Shown: positions 7,623 through 16,537, counted from the first letter of the stretch. The stretch: 34,811 bases of DNA from Verrucomicrobiota bacterium (GCA_031262805.1 JAISGX010000128.1:1-34811); one strand, 5' to 3'. Program-made: numbers and translations. The notes: generated by a model not told the origin, from the letters alone.

Positions 7623-9173
7623 TCACCAAAGCCGTGCGCGGCGGCACACGGAGGCCAGTTCCTCCACCACATCGCCCGCCCGCATGGCGTGGGGTGTATG
7701 CCGGAGGGCGGCTTGATCCCCAGCGCATCCATGTAGCCATACGGATAAGGCGGCGGCTTCCATGGGCTCCATCCCCTGCCCCAGCCAGCCGGTCAGCAAC
7801 CCGGCCAGCACATCCCCGCTTCCGCCGGTGGCCATTCCGGGGTTTCCATTCAGGTTCAGCCACGACCGGCAACCGGCTTTGGCAATGAGGGTTCCGGCGC
7901 CCTTGAGCACCACGACGGCCCGGGTTTCTTCCGTAGCCCTTTTGGCGGCGTCCAAACGGTCCTGCTGCACGGCGGCGGCCGATGTTCCCAGCAGGGATCC
8001 CAGTTCTCCGGGATGGGGCGTCAGCACAACCTGCCGGGAACACCGCCGGATGGGGGCCAAATTGTTTTCCATCAGGCGGAGGGCATCGGCATCTAGCACT
8101 AGGGGGCATGGGGTTTCCTGCAAAAACCGGGCGACAAGCCTCCGTGCCTCCGGCGAGCGGCCCAACCCAGGACCAATCAGGATGGCCTGGTATCCGGCGA
8201 GGGACACCGATGCATCCCACCCCCCCGCCTGCACCATGATGGCTTCGGGACAGCGGGTTCGAATGGCGGCGGCGGCCTCCGGGCTGGTCCACACATGGAT
8301 CCGGCCGGCCCCAGAGCGGGCAGCGGCTTCGGTTGCTAGGACCATGGCGCCGGCATATTCCGCAGAACCCCCCACCAGCAGAAGGCTTCCGAAGGTTCCT
8401 TTGTGCGTGTCTCGTTTGCGCCGCCGGACCCAGGTCCGGATCTCGCGTTCCGTCACCAGCTCCAAGTGGGGCGGATCGGGGGTGAACGCCCATTCCGACC
8501 TCTCGTTCAGATGGTCAAAGGGGTGCACCCATACCGTGCCCACAGCCTCGACAGCGTTCGGCTTTGCCATGCCGGTTTTGGGGTAGCCCATGGTTAGGGT
8601 GTAATCCGCCCATACGGTTCCGGGAGAACTTTCTCCCGTGGCGGCATTCCATCCGGTTGGCACATCCACAGCAACCACGATGCTTCGGCACCGATGGGTC
8701 TGCATATAGGCGGCGGCGTACGCAAGAGTTCCCCGGAGTGGGCCGGAGGCTCCGGTTCCCAGCAAGGCATCCACCAGGATGCCGGGGACCTCTTCATCAC
8801 TCGATGGCAGCGAGCGCCACTCCTCCTCCGTTGTCAGGAAACGGCAGTCCACTTGGTTTTCGCGGCGAAGGAGATCCCAGAAGAGCCGGGCGGAGCCTCT
8901 GATTTTTTCTTCAGGAAGCGGTAGCCAGACATCCACGGGAATGCGCTGGCGTGCCAGCCAAGCGGCCGCGGCAAAGGCGTCGCCGCCATTGTTGCCGGCT
9001 CCAGCCAGAAATCGAATCCGCGGCGTGGTGGCGGACGCGAAGGGCAAGAGGGAACGCAAGCGAGTAGCCAAGGCCTGCCCGGCCTGTTGCATCAGGGCGG
9101 GCCCCATTTCGGGGTGCCGGGAAAGGAGTTGTGCTTCCGCCTGGCGGATGCCCTCCACCGACACGAAGTTCAT
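7623..9173 (-). CDS. nnr: Bifunctional NAD(P)HX epimerase/dehydratase
   Basis: Repairs hydrated NADH and NADPH. The 516-residue protein has the N-terminal YjeF epimerase domain (about 1-215) with GAGNNGGDAF and DVPTGWN. The C-terminal ADP-dependent dehydratase, ribokinase fold (about 225-516), has LTPHPGELG, VVLKGAGTLIA and the GNPGMATGGSGDVLAG anion-hole/catalytic motif. The start at 9173 shares an ATGA overlap with the pdxJ stop codon, so the two are translationally coupled; codons further upstream in the open frame lie inside pdxJ and are rejected. The last position of GxGNNGGDG is Ala instead of Gly. It is the last gene of the ugpC-small peptide-pdxJ-nnr operon. Confidence 0.95.
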   Translation of the reverse strand: MNFVSVEGIRQAEAQLLSRHPEMGPALMQQAGQALATRLRSLLPFASATTPRIRFLAGAGNNGGDAFAAAAWLARQRIPVDVWLPLPEEKIRGSARLFWDLLRRENQVDCRFLTTEEEWRSLPSSDEEVPGILVDALLGTGASGPLRGTLAYAAAYMQTHRCRSIVVAVDVPTGWNAATGESSPGTVWADYTLTMGYPKTGMAKPNAVEAVGTVWVHPFDHLNERSEWAFTPDPPHLELVTEREIRTWVRRRKRDTHKGTFGSLLLVGGSAEYAGAMVLATEAAARSGAGRIHVWTSPEAAAAIRTRCPEAIMVQAGGWDASVSLAGYQAILIGPGLGRSPEARRLVARFLQETPCPLVLDADALRLMENNLAPIRRCSRQVVLTPHPGELGSLLGTSAAAVQQDRLDAAKRATEETRAVVVLKGAGTLIAKAGCRSWLNLNGNPGMATGGSGDVLAGLLTGWLGQGMEPMEAAALSVWLHGCAGDQAALRHTPHAMRAGDVVEELASVCRRARLW

Positions 9174-9886
9174 GGGGCGAGGAGTTCCTTCATTTCCCGG
9201 ACGGCTTGCACCATGCCCACCAAGACGGCACGGGCCACAATGCTGTGGCCGATATTGAGCGTGTCCAGCCAAGGAACGGCATTGAGAAACGCGGGGAGGT
9301 TTTCGTAGTTCAATCCATGACCGGCATTGATCTGCAATCCCGCCCGGCGTCCGAAGGCGGCGGCGGAGGCAATGCGGGCGAGTTCTTCCTCCCGGGCCGC
9401 CCCGATGAGATCACTGTATTTTCCCGTGTGCAGTTCCACAATGGGGACGCCAAGCTGCACGGCGGCTTCCAGCTGAGTGTCGGAGGGTTCAATGAATAAA
9501 CTCACGCGGATGCCTTCTTGCATCAGGCGGGCAATGGTGGGTTGCAGCGCCGTCCGCTGCCCGGCGGCATCCAAGCCGCCTTCGGTAGTGATTTCCCGAC
9601 GGCGTTCTGGAACCAGGCAGACTTCATCCGGCCGGGCCTTCAGGGCGATCTCCACGATCTCCGACGCGTTGGCCATTTCCAGATTAAGGGGAATATGGAC
9701 GGATTCTTTCAGGGCAAAGAGGTCGGCATCCTGGATATGGCGGCGGTCTTCCCGCAGGTGGATGGTCAACCCGTCCGCCCCACCCTGCTCGCAGAGGGCG
9801 GCGGCTTCCACCGGAGAAGGATAGACGGTTCCGCGCGCCTGGCGGAGGGTGGCGACATGATCAATATTGACGCCGAGCTTGCACAC
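9170..9886 (-). CDS. pdxJ: Pyridoxine 5'-phosphate synthase
   Basis: Condenses 1-deoxyxylulose-5-phosphate with 3-amino-2-oxopropyl phosphate in the DXP-dependent vitamin B6 pathway. At 238 residues it is of family length. It has the N-terminal GVNIDHVATLRQARGT, the IHLREDRRHI loop, CLVPERRREITTEGG and the C-terminal INAGHGLNY and LNIGHSIVARA motifs that bind substrate and phosphate. The start is a GTG at 9886, nine nt after the stop of the 40-residue peptide gene; it is the only position matching the family N-terminus. Its stop overlaps the nnr start by ATGA. Confidence 0.96.
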   Translation of the reverse strand: MCKLGVNIDHVATLRQARGTVYPSPVEAAALCEQGGADGLTIHLREDRRHIQDADLFALKESVHIPLNLEMANASEIVEIALKARPDEVCLVPERRREITTEGGLDAAGQRTALQPTIARLMQEGIRVSLFIEPSDTQLEAAVQLGVPIVELHTGKYSDLIGAAREEELARIASAAAFGRRAGLQINAGHGLNYENLPAFLNAVPWLDTLNIGHSIVARAVLVGMVQAVREMKELLAP

Positions 9887-9895
9887 GCCGTTGGC

Positions 9896-10018
9896 CTATG
9901 GGTTGGAGGTCCATGTGGCGGATTCCGCTTTGAAAAATAAGGCCAGCAGGGTCAATAGGACAAAGGCCGCAGCGGCAACGCCGACGGTTTGCAGGGTTTC
10001 CCGGATGACTTGACTCAT
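9896..10018 (-). CDS. Small single-pass membrane peptide (40 aa)
   Basis: A 40-residue frame below usual gene-calling limits. It starts at 10018 behind a full AGGAGG ribosome binding site (spacing 6), which overlaps the ugpC stop codon. It ends nine nt before the pdxJ GTG. Residues about 11-29 (TVGVAAAAFVLLTLLALFF) form one transmembrane helix, with a short charged N-terminus and a polar tail KAESATWTSNP. Consistent spacing on both sides and an optimal ribosome binding site argue for translation. I do not recognise a family. It could be a small accessory membrane protein or mainly serve to couple ugpC and pdxJ translation. Confidence 0.75.
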   Translation of the reverse strand: MSQVIRETLQTVGVAAAAFVLLTLLALFFKAESATWTSNP

Positions 10019-10027
10019 GGCGGCCTC

Positions 10028-11137
10028 CTACAGGATGGTTTTGGCGTCTTCGTCCACGCCGTCGAAGAAATGGATTTTTTCCACATTGAAGACCACTTCC
10101 ACCGGATCGCCGATTTGCTTGCGGCAGGCGGCGTCCACACGGGCGGTGAAACTGGCGCCGCCGGTGGAGGCATACAGATAGACTTCCGCGCCCATCATTT
10201 CGATGACGTCCACTTTGGCCTGGACGACATGGGCGGGATCGGCATCCGGGCGGGAGCCGCGGTCGTCGATGTTTTCCGGGCGGATTCCCATGAGGATTTC
10301 CCGACCTTCCAGCCGAGCGGTTTTTTCCGCCATGTGCGGCGGGATCGGCATACGGAAGCCGACAGCTTCAAACACCCAGCCCTTGGCCGCACGAACGATC
10401 CGGCCCGGGAAGAAGTTCATCGGCGGGCTACCGATGAAGCCAGCCACAAACTGATTGGCCGGATGATTATAAATGTTCAACGGCGTATCAACCTGTTGGA
10501 TCCAACCCTTGTTCATGACAACAATACGGTCGCCCATGGTCATGGCTTCAATCTGGTCGTGCGTCACATAAATCATGGTGCTCTTCAGGCTGGTATGGAG
10601 CTTACTGATTTCCGCACGCATCTGCACGCGCATCTTGGCATCCAGATTCGAAAGCGGCTCGTCGAACAGGAAGGCTTTGGGCTTGCGGACGATGGCGCGG
10701 CCCACGGCCACGCGCTGCCGCTGCCCGCCGGAGAGGGCCTTTGGTTTTCGGTCCAGATATTCGGTGATGCCCAGAATGTCGGAGGCTTCCATCACCCGCT
10801 GGTGAATCTCCGCCTTGGGATATTTCCGCAACTTCAAGCCGAACGCCATGTTGTTGTAGACGCTCATGTGCGGATAGAGGGCGTAGTTCTGAAAGACCAT
10901 GGCGATGTCGCGGTCCTTGGGCGGAATATCGTTGACCTTTTTGCCGTCGATATAGATGGAGCCTTTGGAGATATCCTCCAGCCCGGCGATCATGCGAAGC
11001 GTGGTGGATTTTCCACAACCGGAGGGACCCACCAGAACCACGAATTCCTGGTCCTGGATTTCCAGGTTGGCGTCATATACCGCCGTTACATCGCCGGGAT
11101 ATACCTTGTACACATTTTCTAAAACAACTTTTGCCAT
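10028..11137 (-). CDS. ugpC: Sugar ABC transporter ATPase (UgpC/MsmX/MalK type)
   Basis: Energises import by carbohydrate ABC transporters on the inner face of the membrane. 369 residues: Walker A GPSGCGKST at 37-45, Q-loop FQNYALYPH, signature LSGGQRQR at 135-142, Walker B AFLFDEP near 155-161, H-loop VTHDQ, then the C-terminal TOBE region with GIRPENI. No permease or solute-binding gene is nearby, so it is probably a shared ATPase like MsmX. The start at 11137 follows AAGGAG; the open frame extends 19 codons further but without support. It heads an operon with the 40-residue peptide, pdxJ and nnr. Confidence 0.93.
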   Translation of the reverse strand: MAKVVLENVYKVYPGDVTAVYDANLEIQDQEFVVLVGPSGCGKSTTLRMIAGLEDISKGSIYIDGKKVNDIPPKDRDIAMVFQNYALYPHMSVYNNMAFGLKLRKYPKAEIHQRVMEASDILGITEYLDRKPKALSGGQRQRVAVGRAIVRKPKAFLFDEPLSNLDAKMRVQMRAEISKLHTSLKSTMIYVTHDQIEAMTMGDRIVVMNKGWIQQVDTPLNIYNHPANQFVAGFIGSPPMNFFPGRIVRAAKGWVFEAVGFRMPIPPHMAEKTARLEGREILMGIRPENIDDRGSRPDADPAHVVQAKVDVIEMMGAEVYLYASTGGASFTARVDAACRKQIGDPVEVVFNVEKIHFFDGVDEDAKTIL

Positions 11138-11300
11138 GACCGTCTCCTTCCGCGGGAAGCCCCTCGGGGCACCAGATTGCGGAAAGCCTATCATTTCGGT
11201 TCCCCGGCTGTCAAAGCGGAAACATGCGGACAGGCGCGGGATTCAGGAGGGTAAAACGATTCAACCGACCTTCCCCGCGTCCGCACCCCTTCAGGCACCC

Positions 11301-11591
11301 TCATTCGTCGTCAACAAATCGAAACACGGTTTCGCCGGGCTTGGCATAGCCCAATTCCTCCCGGGCGATTTTCTCGATGAAACGGGGATCTTCCTGCAGC
11401 TTTTCCTGCTTTGCTTTGAGGAGGCGTAGATATTCAGCGGTGCGCTGCACATCCTGCGCTTTGGCGTCCAACTCCGCACGCAACTTCCGCTGGCGTTCCA
11501 CCAAAGGCATGAACAGGCGCAGGACAATCAGGAAGGCCAACAGCACACAGGCAATCAGACACAGCCGCTGAATGAACTTCCACACATTCAT
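11301..11591 (-). CDS. ftsB: FtsB/DivIC-family septum protein
   Basis: 96 residues, typical of the small bitopic divisome proteins. Residues about 5-27 form one transmembrane helix (LCLIACVLLAFLIVLRLF), followed by a coiled coil at about 30-70 rich in Arg, Lys, Glu and Leu, and then the family tail REELGYAKPGETVFRFVDD. It would bridge FtsL-type proteins and the septal synthase complex. A GAGG sequence lies six nt before the start. A promoter at 11601-11629 is close enough that the leader would be only about three nt. ugpC begins 164 nt downstream. Confidence 0.88.
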   Translation of the reverse strand: MNVWKFIQRLCLIACVLLAFLIVLRLFMPLVERQRKLRAELDAKAQDVQRTAEYLRLLKAKQEKLQEDPRFIEKIAREELGYAKPGETVFRFVDDE

Positions 11592-11600
11592 AAGGGCCTC

Positions 11601-11629
11601 ATCCTAGCCCATGCGGGAGCGGCGCGCAA
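11601..11629 (-). promoter_or_regulatory. Promoter for ftsB
   Basis: TTGCGC (11624-11629) and TAGGAT (11601-11606) on the minus strand with a 17-bp spacer. Predicted transcription start is near 11594, three nt before the ATG, so the mRNA would be nearly leaderless. Confidence 0.4.
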
Positions 11630-11652
11630 GCGGCCATGTTGCCGGAGCGGCC

Positions 11653-13095
11653 TCACGAACAAGCAATGGCCTGCTGCAGGCAACGTTCCACCATCTCTCG
11701 GGGAGGAAGCGGAATCAGGCCCGTCTGGACCAGAAGCTCCAAGGCTTTGTGTGCATCGGCAATGTCCCGGCGGGTGACGGCTTCCACCTCCTCCAACGGG
11801 AGGATCCGCCGGGCGACGCCTTCTTCCAATGCCCGGCGGGCCACGGCCACGGCGGTTTCCACGAACACCTCCGAGTCGGTCATCAACGGCATGATCCGCT
11901 CCGGGGAAAGCCCCTGCTTTTCCGCAAAAGCGGCGATGGTCCGGGCGGCGGCAACGGCCATAGCATCCGTGATTTTTCGTGCGCGGACCAGCAGGGCGCC
12001 TTTCAAAATGCCGGGAAAGCCGAGGGAATTGTTGACCTGATTGGGAAAATCCCCACGGCCGGTGGCGACGATCAAGGCTCCTGCGGCTTTGGCGGCGGCG
12101 GGATAAATTTCCGGCACGGGATTGGCGCAGGCAAATACAATGGCGTTGGGCGCCATGCGGCGGACCTCATCGGGGTGAATCACGTCGGGACCGGAGCGGG
12201 AGAGAGAGATGAGCACATCCGCCCCTTCAAGTGCTTCTGCCAGACTGTCCAACCGCTGCGGATTGGTGGTGCGGCAGAGTTCCCATTTCCGGTAAAATCG
12301 AGGATCGGCTTCAATGTCGGAACGCCCGGCATGGAGTCCGCCTTTGGAATCGAACATCGCCACTCGTTCGGGGTCCGCCCCCGATTGGAGAATCAGCCGG
12401 GCAATGGTGGTGTTGGAGGCTCCCGCCCCGTTGAAGATGATGCGGCAGGCAGCGAGGTCCTTGCCGACCACTTTCAAGGCATTGAGCAGGCCGGCTAACG
12501 TCACACATCCGGTGCCCTGTGCATCGTCGTGCCACACGGGGATGTCGCATGAATCGCGCAGGTCATCCAGCACGCGGTAGCAATTGGGCTGGCTGATGTC
12601 TTCGAGATTAACGGCGCCGAACGACGGGGCAAGCCGCCGGACAAAATCCACCATGATGCCGGGATCATTCCGCCCTCCTGCATCCCGGCTGTCCATGCAG
12701 ATGGGAACGGCATCCACGCCGCCGAGGATCTTCATCAGAAAGGCCTTTCCCTCCATGACGCCGAGGCCGCCGGGCGGAGAGACATCGCCATCCCCCAGCA
12801 CTCGGGTGGAGTCGCTGAGTACGGCCACCACATTGCCCCGCCAGGACAAGTCAAACGAGGCATCCGCTTGGTCGCGGATGGCGGTGGACACGGAGGACAC
12901 GCCGGGCGTATACCAAGCGTTGAGCCATGCATAGCCGGGAAGCGAAGCCCGGGGCAGGACCTGGATTTTGCCACCATAAAACCGGTGGGCTTCCAGCGCA
13001 AGGGCCTTGAAGAATGCCGTCTGCGCCTTGGCAACCCGTTCGCCATCCCACTCCGCTGGAAACTGCTTTGCCACGTTGTCCAATTGAATATCCAT
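11653..13095 (-). CDS. NAD(P)-dependent malic enzyme (decarboxylating)
   Basis: Converts malate to pyruvate and CO2. The 480-residue protein has the malic N-terminal domain with WYTPGVSSVS near residue 60, the SDSTRVLGDGDVSP motif, and GGVDAVPICMD. The divalent-metal site is EDISQPNC, followed by PVWHDDAQGT. The NAD-binding domain has FNGAGASNTTIARL and the family ACANPVPEI and GRGDFPNQVNN. It is the short bacterial form without a phosphotransacetylase tail. Two ATGs are close together; 13095 is preferred because AGGAGG lies six nt before it and directly abuts the other at 13101. A perfect 11-bp hairpin (13159-13184) lies upstream. Confidence 0.94.
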   Translation of the reverse strand: MDIQLDNVAKQFPAEWDGERVAKAQTAFFKALALEAHRFYGGKIQVLPRASLPGYAWLNAWYTPGVSSVSTAIRDQADASFDLSWRGNVVAVLSDSTRVLGDGDVSPPGGLGVMEGKAFLMKILGGVDAVPICMDSRDAGGRNDPGIMVDFVRRLAPSFGAVNLEDISQPNCYRVLDDLRDSCDIPVWHDDAQGTGCVTLAGLLNALKVVGKDLAACRIIFNGAGASNTTIARLILQSGADPERVAMFDSKGGLHAGRSDIEADPRFYRKWELCRTTNPQRLDSLAEALEGADVLISLSRSGPDVIHPDEVRRMAPNAIVFACANPVPEIYPAAAKAAGALIVATGRGDFPNQVNNSLGFPGILKGALLVRARKITDAMAVAAARTIAAFAEKQGLSPERIMPLMTDSEVFVETAVAVARRALEEGVARRILPLEEVEAVTRRDIADAHKALELLVQTGLIPLPPREMVERCLQQAIACS

Positions 13096-13158
13096 CGTCA
13101 TCCTCCTGTTGCCCCCCTTCCTCTTTTTGGAAAATCCTCTTTCCTTGCGCCAGCAAAG

Positions 13159-13184
13159 AACCGGTTTTGTCTCCAAAACCGGTT
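13159..13184 (-). terminator. Perfect 11-bp hairpin after outer-membrane protein gene
   Basis: AACCGGTTTTG and CAAAACCGGTT pair perfectly around a four-base loop, 24 nt beyond the stop codon of the barrel-protein gene. The T run is part of the stem and the sequence after it is only moderately T-rich, so it may be a terminator or an mRNA-stabilising hairpin. It is also about 64 nt upstream of the malic enzyme start. Confidence 0.55.
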
Positions 13185-13208
13185 CCGGGCGATCAGGCTG
13201 GCGGGACG

Positions 13209-13976
13209 TTAGAACGAGAAAATCAAGCGTCCGGCGGCATAGTAATCGCTACGCTCTTCCGTAGAGGACCCCACATATGCGGCCAAGGTGAACATGTCGT
13301 TGAGCCGGAAGGCAAAACCGCCATGGCCCCGCACCACATAATCATCATCGGGATCCACGGGGTCGTCGCGGAGCTGGATTTCACCCAGCAGACTGGCGCG
13401 CTCATCCAGATCCCAAACCAAGGAAAGTGAACCAAAGGCGACATCGTCATCCGCCTTGGCGTTGGAGCCGTTGACGGCATAGCTGGCATCGGCGGCAAAA
13501 TGGAGCACATCATTGACGGTGGTACCGATGGAAACGCCAAAATGCGCTTGGGTTTCCCCACGGCCCAATCCTTTGTCTTCATTCCCAGAAGGGCAGATGA
13601 CGTTCACATAGGGAATGATCCATGCATAGTCGAAAATATCCTGAAATATGCGGAGTTCCGCGCCAACCAGAATGTCGCCCACGCCATTTTCCTTGTTGAT
13701 GCCGTCATCATATCCAACAAAGGGAACGCCCAACTTCACGGCGAAGCCTTCCGCCAGACCGAAACGAACGGTGGGCATGAGGCCATAGGCCCAGCCGTCG
13801 TCCACCGAGTCAGGATTCTTCATGTCGTCATACAGGCCGCCCACTTCGATTTCCCCCCGCATGGCTTCAGGAAATTTGTTTTCCTTTGTGAAGATCGTCC
13901 GCATGGGATCGGCCCAGGCCGCCCCGGCCACCACACTGCACGCCACCGCCATCCACACCACCTTACGAAGATTCAT
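13209..13976 (-). CDS. Outer-membrane beta-barrel protein
   Basis: 255 residues. A signal peptide runs to about residue 22 (VACSVVAGAAWA). The mature part alternates polar and hydrophobic residues in strand-length segments and ends with an aromatic residue (RLIFSF), the usual C-terminal signature of an outer-membrane barrel. Segments such as GLMPTVRFGLAEGFAVKLGVPF and GVSIGTTVNDVLHFAADASYA resemble transporter-type barrels of the phenol-degradation MetA-like group, but I cannot name a substrate. The start at 13976 follows AGAAGGAG. It has its own promoter with a direct repeat around it (see 14000-14070). Confidence 0.8.
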   Translation of the reverse strand: MNLRKVVWMAVACSVVAGAAWADPMRTIFTKENKFPEAMRGEIEVGGLYDDMKNPDSVDDGWAYGLMPTVRFGLAEGFAVKLGVPFVGYDDGINKENGVGDILVGAELRIFQDIFDYAWIIPYVNVICPSGNEDKGLGRGETQAHFGVSIGTTVNDVLHFAADASYAVNGSNAKADDDVAFGSLSLVWDLDERASLLGEIQLRDDPVDPDDDYVVRGHGGFAFRLNDMFTLAAYVGSSTEERSDYYAAGRLIFSF

Positions 13977-13999
13977 TCTGCCACTCCTTCTGTTAACGG

Positions 14000-14070
14000 C
14001 GCAACCAAACGCCGGCTTATTCATTCTTGGGTTTCATCATATACATTCCCCCCATTTCACGCAACCAAAC
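14000..14070. repeat. CGCAACCAAAC direct repeats at promoter
   Basis: The 11-mer CGCAACCAAAC occurs at 14000-14010 and 14060-14070, exactly 60 bp apart in the same orientation. The distal copy overlaps the predicted -35 box; the proximal copy lies in the leader, inside a small GGCG/CGCC inverted repeat. The arrangement resembles paired operator sites. Confidence 0.5.
14036..14064 (-). promoter_or_regulatory. Promoter for outer-membrane protein gene
   Basis: TTGCGT (14059-14064) and TATGAT (14036-14041) on the minus strand, spacer 17 bp, transcription start near 14029 and a leader of about 50 nt. Confidence 0.55.
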
Positions 14071-14082
14071 AATTACGGGTCC

Positions 14083-15255
14083 TTAGCGTGCGGCAATCCA
14101 TGGGATGGCCACAAATGTGCCGATGCTACTGCCTAGGTTGGCAAGCACCACCACCAGCAGAATCCGGGCGACCGGGTTCCGGATGAAGCTCCGAAAATGC
14201 TCCATGGCATGCGGAAGGGCTTCAAAATCCGCCACGGAAGGTGGGCGGAGCCAAGCTTCCATGAGGCCGGCCACCCATCCAGCGGCGACCATCGGGTTCA
14301 GGCTGGTGATCGGGGCGGCCACAAAGGCGGTCAAAATCGTGAGCGGATGGGCCAGGGCCAGGGCCGCGCCGAGGGCGGAGAGGGCGCCGTTGACCAGCAC
14401 CCAGATCAGGATGGAATCTATGCCCTGCTCGGGCCCGCCTTTCACAAAACCCCAGGCAATCAAGGCAATGACTACGGCTGGAATGAGCCATGGCCAGACT
14501 TTCGACCAGGTGGATGGAGGAGGCAGGCCGTCCAATTCCACCAGCGGCACATCGCTCCGGATGGAGGCAAGCATGCCAGGGACATGACCGGCCCCCACCA
14601 CGGCCACGATGCGCTCGCCGGGGGCCTGGCGCAGTTTCTGGGCAAGATAGACATCCCGTTCATCAATCAGCCGTTTTTTGATTTCGGGAAAGGCGGCGCC
14701 CATTTCGCCCAGCATGGTTTCCAGCTGGTCTTGGTTTTTGAGTTTTTCGATATCCTCTTTGCCGATCTCATCGGAGGAGAAGACCGACAGAATCAGCACG
14801 CCCATCAATTTGAGGCGCTGGAACAAGCTCAAATGCCGCCACACGCGTTTCAAGGTGATGTCGATCCGGCGGTCGATCAATTCCAGCCGGGCGCCGGTTT
14901 CCTCCGCACATTGCGCCCCCATCATCATTTCCGCACCGGGCTCCACCTCCAACTGCCTGCCAAGGCGGCGGTAAAAGGACTGCATGACCAACTGGGCCAG
15001 CAGGAACATGGCCTTCTTTTGGCGGATCACCTGCAGGATGTTGGTATTTTTCCATGCATCCTTTTTCACCATGCCCTGATAGCGTGGCTCGCAGAGTTCA
15101 ATGGCGATGGTGTCTGGATGAATGGCGGCCACGGTGTCGCGCACGTCTTGTACGCTTTGGGCCGACACATGGGCGGTGCCCACGATATAAAAAGTTTTGC
15201 CCTCCAAGGCCACCTCGGTGACGCTGGAGGGCCATGTCGCTGGCTCTTCCTGCAT
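14083..15255 (-). CDS. TraB/PrgY-family membrane protein
   Basis: 390 residues of the TraB/PrgY (Tiki-like fold) family, named after a protein that shuts off pheromone activity in Enterococcus. The N-terminal soluble domain holds the family motifs YIVGTAHVS near residue 25, IAIELCEPRY near 51 and VAVVGAGHVPGM near 220. These contribute the Glu and His residues proposed to form a metal-dependent active site. The C-terminal third (about 255-390) has four or so transmembrane helices, including PITSLNPMVAAGW. It starts seven nt after the ompA-like stop codon without a clear ribosome binding site, so coupling to the upstream gene is likely. The substrate is unknown. Confidence 0.88.
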   Translation of the reverse strand: MQEEPATWPSSVTEVALEGKTFYIVGTAHVSAQSVQDVRDTVAAIHPDTIAIELCEPRYQGMVKKDAWKNTNILQVIRQKKAMFLLAQLVMQSFYRRLGRQLEVEPGAEMMMGAQCAEETGARLELIDRRIDITLKRVWRHLSLFQRLKLMGVLILSVFSSDEIGKEDIEKLKNQDQLETMLGEMGAAFPEIKKRLIDERDVYLAQKLRQAPGERIVAVVGAGHVPGMLASIRSDVPLVELDGLPPPSTWSKVWPWLIPAVVIALIAWGFVKGGPEQGIDSILIWVLVNGALSALGAALALAHPLTILTAFVAAPITSLNPMVAAGWVAGLMEAWLRPPSVADFEALPHAMEHFRSFIRNPVARILLVVVLANLGSSIGTFVAIPWIAAR

Positions 15256-15262
15256 GGAAAAA

Positions 15263-16537
15263 CTACTGCATCCCGCCTTTTCGGATGTAAATATCCGTGC
15301 GGCGATTGTGCTGCATGTTTTCTTCCGTGTCGTTTGGACGAACGGGGCGGTCGAAACCGTAACCCACGGCCGTGACGCGGTCAGCCGAGATTCCGCTGTT
15401 TTCGATCAAGTAATCCGCAACCGCCCGGGCGCGGCGCTCGCTGAGGCGCTGGTTATAGGCCCGGCTGGATTTGGCGCGTTTGTCGGCATGACCTTCCACG
15501 CGGACGGTGGCGTTGGGATCGCGGCGCAACACCTTCAGGACGGGTTCGAGGTCCTGATAATACTGCGGGCGGATGAAGGATTTATCATAATCGAATTCGA
15601 TCAGCAGGGTGAACTTCTGCAGGTCGTCGGCGGGATCCAACGGATTCGTGCCGTCCTCGATGACTTCATGACCGTCGCTGACGCCGCCGCCGTCCGTATC
15701 GGGGTTCAGCGGGTCGGTCTTATAGACCAGCACTTCCGCCCCGTCGGTCAGGCCGTCGAAGTCGCTGTCGGGGTTCAGCGGGTCGGTCTTGCGGGAATGG
15801 ACTTCTTCATAATCGGTCAGACCGTCGCCATCCGTATCCGGATTGAAAGGATCGGTGCCGTACACATTGATTTCCTCATGGTCGGTCAGACCCTCGCCAT
15901 CGCTATCGATGTCGCCCGGGCCGGCATCCACCAGAAATTCCGGCGGCACAAACCGCTCAGCGCCGAAGCGGTAGGTCACGCCCAACTCCACCAGGCCGGT
16001 GAATTCCCAGTCTTTGCCCTGAAGGCCAACGGACGCATCGCCGCGCAAGGCCCAAGAGTCGTTGAAGTGGTAGAACATGCCGCCGCCGCCGAACACGCCA
16101 AACTGCGTCTTGCCGTTCTCCATCTCATCGCCGTAGAAAGTGACGGAGGGGCCGGCCTTCAGAAACGGATCGAAGCGGCGGTCATGCGCCATGCGCAGGT
16201 GCAGGAGAGCATCCGCCCCCAAACGGAGGGCCCAAGTGCTGCCGTTGAACGGCTTGGCCGTGTGGTTCAATTTGTCGGCGTCCCGCCCATCCAGGGAGGG
16301 CATGTAATGGATGCTTCCCTCCACATCCCACCAAGCATTCAGGCTGTGGCCCAATTTGCCGAAGAGGCCGATGCCCGGTTTGGCTTCCACATCGCCTTCG
16401 AGGTGGTAGTAATTGACGCCCAAGGTGCCGAACCAGGGGGCACGCTGGAACAAATCCTCATCTGCGGCAAAGGTTGTGTTCGCCGACACGACCAGCATCA
16501 GAGCCGCCATCCAACCGTATTTCATCACTCTCATCAT
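15263..16537 (-). CDS. OmpA-family protein with thrombospondin type 3 repeats
   Basis: 424 residues. Signal peptide about 1-24 (NTTFA), then an eight-strand-type barrel to about residue 200. Residues about 208-305 are calcium-binding thrombospondin type 3 repeats ([36 protein letters not shown]) with a 23-residue period. Residues about 310-420 form the OmpA peptidoglycan-binding domain with [29 protein letters not shown] and NRRTDI. It anchors the outer membrane to the wall. The start at 16537 follows AGGAG and a predicted promoter. The traB-family gene follows after seven nt. Confidence 0.94.
   Translation of the reverse strand: MMRVMKYGWMAALMLVVSANTTFAADEDLFQRAPWFGTLGVNYYHLEGDVEAKPGIGLFGKLGHSLNAWWDVEGSIHYMPSLDGRDADKLNHTAKPFNGSTWALRLGADALLHLRMAHDRRFDPFLKAGPSVTFYGDEMENGKTQFGVFGGGGMFYHFNDSWALRGDASVGLQGKDWEFTGLVELGVTYRFGAERFVPPEFLVDAGPGDIDSDGEGLTDHEEINVYGTDPFNPDTDGDGLTDYEEVHSRKTDPLNPDSDFDGLTDGAEVLVYKTDPLNPDTDGGGVSDGHEVIEDGTNPLDPADDLQKFTLLIEFDYDKSFIRPQYYQDLEPVLKVLRRDPNATVRVEGHADKRAKSSRAYNQRLSERRARAVADYLIENSGISADRVTAVGYGFDRPVRPNDTEENMQHNRRTDIYIRKGGMQ
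15700..15790. repeat. Near-identical DNA repeats coding for TSP3 units
   Basis: A 22-bp block occurs identically at 15700-15721 and 15769-15790, a 69-bp (23-codon) period. It encodes the TDPLNPD part of successive calcium-binding units, and related but diverged blocks flank it. Such identity suggests recent duplication or ongoing length variation of the stalk. Confidence 0.75.

Noticed and set aside
9989-11122. 377-codon plus-strand frame opposite ugpC
   Set aside because: A mirror of the ATPase gene; the His/Gly-rich product has no family features and no ribosome binding site.
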